A DNA stretch of 6,341 bases from an uncultured Sporolactobacillus sp. (GTDB lineage: Bacteria > Bacillota > Bacilli > Bacillales > Sporolactobacillaceae), in NCBI GenBank assembly GCA_900543345.1, contig UQRJ01000180.1:1-6341 (forward strand), in the 5' to 3' direction. A program made the translations under genes and the position numbers. Shown here one piece after another: positions 5,436-6,341 of the stretch; the first letter of the stretch is position 1; each line of letters starts with the position of its first letter. The notes beneath the pieces are model-generated. The model was given only the letters and a program-made list of their open reading frames with translations, made no database searches and had not been told where the DNA came from.

Positions 5436-6185
5436 ATGACTGTTAGAATTTTCCTCGATCCGGGACACGGCGGCAAGGACAGCGGGGCGCAACAGGGCGG
5501 AATGCGGGAAAAGCAGCTCACGCTGGCCATCGCCCGACGCATCCGGACGCTGCTGGCAGATTATCGCGGGGTCTCTGTAAAATTGAGCCGAAGCGGCGAT
5601 ACATTCGTGTCGCTGGCGGCGCGTACCGCTGCGGCCAATCGCTGGGGTGCGGCACTTTACCTTGCCGTCCACATCAATGCCGGCGGCGGATCCGGCTATG
5701 AAGATTACATTTATCCGGCGGCTGGAAGCAAAGCGGCAAACGATCAGCGAAAGATTCACGCCGCAGTAGTCAAAGCCACCGGTTTCCGCGACCGCGGTCG
5801 GAAACGGGCGAATTTTCACGTACTCAGGGAGAGCCGCATGCCGGCCGTACTGACGGAGAATGGGTTCATTGACAACCCTATTGATCGCAAGAAGCTGCAG
5901 TCGTCGGCATTTATTGACAAAATTGCCCGCGGTCATGTCGCCGGCATCGCCGCCATCTTCGGCTTGCAGAAAAAAAGTAAAACGTCACCGATTTTTCTGG
6001 TCCGCGTCAAGGCCGGTACGCTCTACTATTATAATCGCCCGGATTGGTCGGCGCGGGCCGGCGTCGTCCGCCGCGGCGAGGCGTTCACCGTTCTTAAGAC
6101 ATTGACAGTCAATGGTGCAAGCATGTACCGGCTGAAGAGTGGCAATTATCTGACGGCCAATCCGCAATATGTGGAAAAAGTCTGA
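5436..6185 (+). CDS. N-acetylmuramoyl-L-alanine amidase, CwlC-like, with C-terminal SH3-like module
   Basis: This Zn-dependent amidase (Amidase_3, PF01520; 249 residues) cleaves the bond between N-acetylmuramic acid and L-alanine in peptidoglycan. Zinc ligands are seen as H11 in DPGHGGKDSGA, E25 in MREKQLTLAIA and H79 in LAVHINAGGG. The catalytic glutamate is E141 in VLTENGFIDN. The catalytic domain (about 1-177) resembles B. subtilis CwlC closely, including GYEDYIYP and ANFHVLRES. CwlC is the mother-cell lysis amidase made late in sporulation and also lacks a signal peptide. Instead of CwlC's SPOR repeats, residues 185-249 form a small SH3-like or SLAP-like wall-binding module (FTVLKTLTVNGASMYRLKSG). 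ATG at 5436 was chosen because AAGGAG lies 8 nt upstream; the frame to 5373 has no ribosome site. It is either a sporulation autolysin or a prophage-derived endolysin; no holin or phage gene is adjacent, which favours the former. Confidence 0.92.
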   Translation: MTVRIFLDPGHGGKDSGAQQGGMREKQLTLAIARRIRTLLADYRGVSVKLSRSGDTFVSLAARTAAANRWGAALYLAVHINAGGGSGYEDYIYPAAGSKAANDQRKIHAAVVKATGFRDRGRKRANFHVLRESRMPAVLTENGFIDNPIDRKKLQSSAFIDKIARGHVAGIAAIFGLQKKSKTSPIFLVRVKAGTLYYYNRPDWSARAGVVRRGEAFTVLKTLTVNGASMYRLKSGNYLTANPQYVEKV

Positions 6186-6297
6186 TCTGTGCCCGGCAGC
6201 CGCAGAACAATGGACGGTTATGCGTTCGTGCAAGCAGCGGCTCTGTTTCGGAATGAGCGATTTATCGGCGACATAACGGCCGGTAACAAAATAGCAG
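6186..6297. other. Non-coding tail after the amidase gene
   Basis: AGCCGC and GCGGCT can pair across a loop of more than 30 nt, but no T-run follows, so this is not a convincing terminator. No start with a ribosome site is visible before the adapter begins. Confidence 0.5.
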
Positions 6298-6341
6298 CTG
6301 TCTCTTATACACATCTGACGCTGCCGACGAATAGCCTTGTG
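6298..6341. other. Nextera adapter with i5 index, reverse complement
   Basis: Bases 6298-6330 are the reverse complement of the read-1 adapter, starting with the Tn5 mosaic end, followed by the same index (atagcctt) and gtg from the P5 primer. It matches bases 1-42 exactly in inverted orientation and extends two bases further. This is library sequence, not an insertion-sequence end. Confidence 0.97.

Noticed and set aside
4024..6185. A novel multi-gene defence or metabolic system
   Set aside because: The transporter, ydbST and amidase are known families and are not arranged as a single operon with the amidase, which is divergent. No nuclease, ATPase, toxin-antitoxin pair or reverse transcriptase is visible.
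5985..6314. Minus-strand frame starting MCIRDS (109 codons)
   Set aside because: It starts inside the adapter and overlaps the amidase on the opposite strand; it is a known type of adapter artefact.
1..6341. Terminal inverted repeats that resemble a Tn5-type transposon
   Set aside because: They contain the engineered Nextera adapter and a library index, so they come from library preparation. No transposase gene lies between them.

Overview
The window looks like one amplified genomic or metagenomic fragment from a low-to-mid GC Gram-positive (Bacillota). Both ends (1-42 and 6298-6341) are Illumina Nextera adapter read into the same index, in inverted orientation, so real DNA is about 43-6297. 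Bacillota affiliation rests on strong Shine-Dalgarno sites with TTG/GTG/ATG starts, a CcpA cre box, a yjdF riboswitch with its gene, a ydbS-ydbT pair and a CwlC-type spore-former amidase. A Sporolactobacillaceae or related Bacillales source is my guess only.

Left part (43 to about 1810) is AT-rich. On the minus strand lie the first 67 codons of a GPH-family sugar:cation symporter, cut by the fragment end. Its promoter carries a perfect cre box between -35 and -10. Next on the same strand is yjdF (DUF2992), with its own promoter, a 5' leader that folds like the azaaromatic-binding yjdF riboswitch, and an intrinsic terminator. On the plus strand, 1086-1810 holds small decayed accessory genes: a possible 41-codon ORF, a short gene broken by a 1-nt frameshift plus a TGA, and a DUF6075-like gene with an in-frame TGA.

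Near 1800-1830 base composition changes sharply to GC-rich, at the 3' end of the broken DUF6075 gene. This is either a horizontal-transfer or recombination boundary or an amplification/assembly chimera. The sequence alone cannot decide.

Right part (about 1830-6297) is GC-rich and well organised. ydbS and ydbT (membrane proteins with bacterial PH-like domains) overlap by 11 nt on the minus strand. Upstream, on the same strand, is a 12-TM FHS/GlcP-like MFS transporter with a terminator-like hairpin in its leader. Divergent from it is a leaderless N-acetylmuramoyl-L-alanine amidase of the CwlC type whose C-terminus is an SH3-like module instead of SPOR repeats. Phased T-tracts lie between the two divergent genes.

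I see no CRISPR array, tRNA, rRNA or intact mobile element, and no convincing new multi-gene system. The best signals are the two regulatory leaders, the decayed gene strip, and the composition junction.
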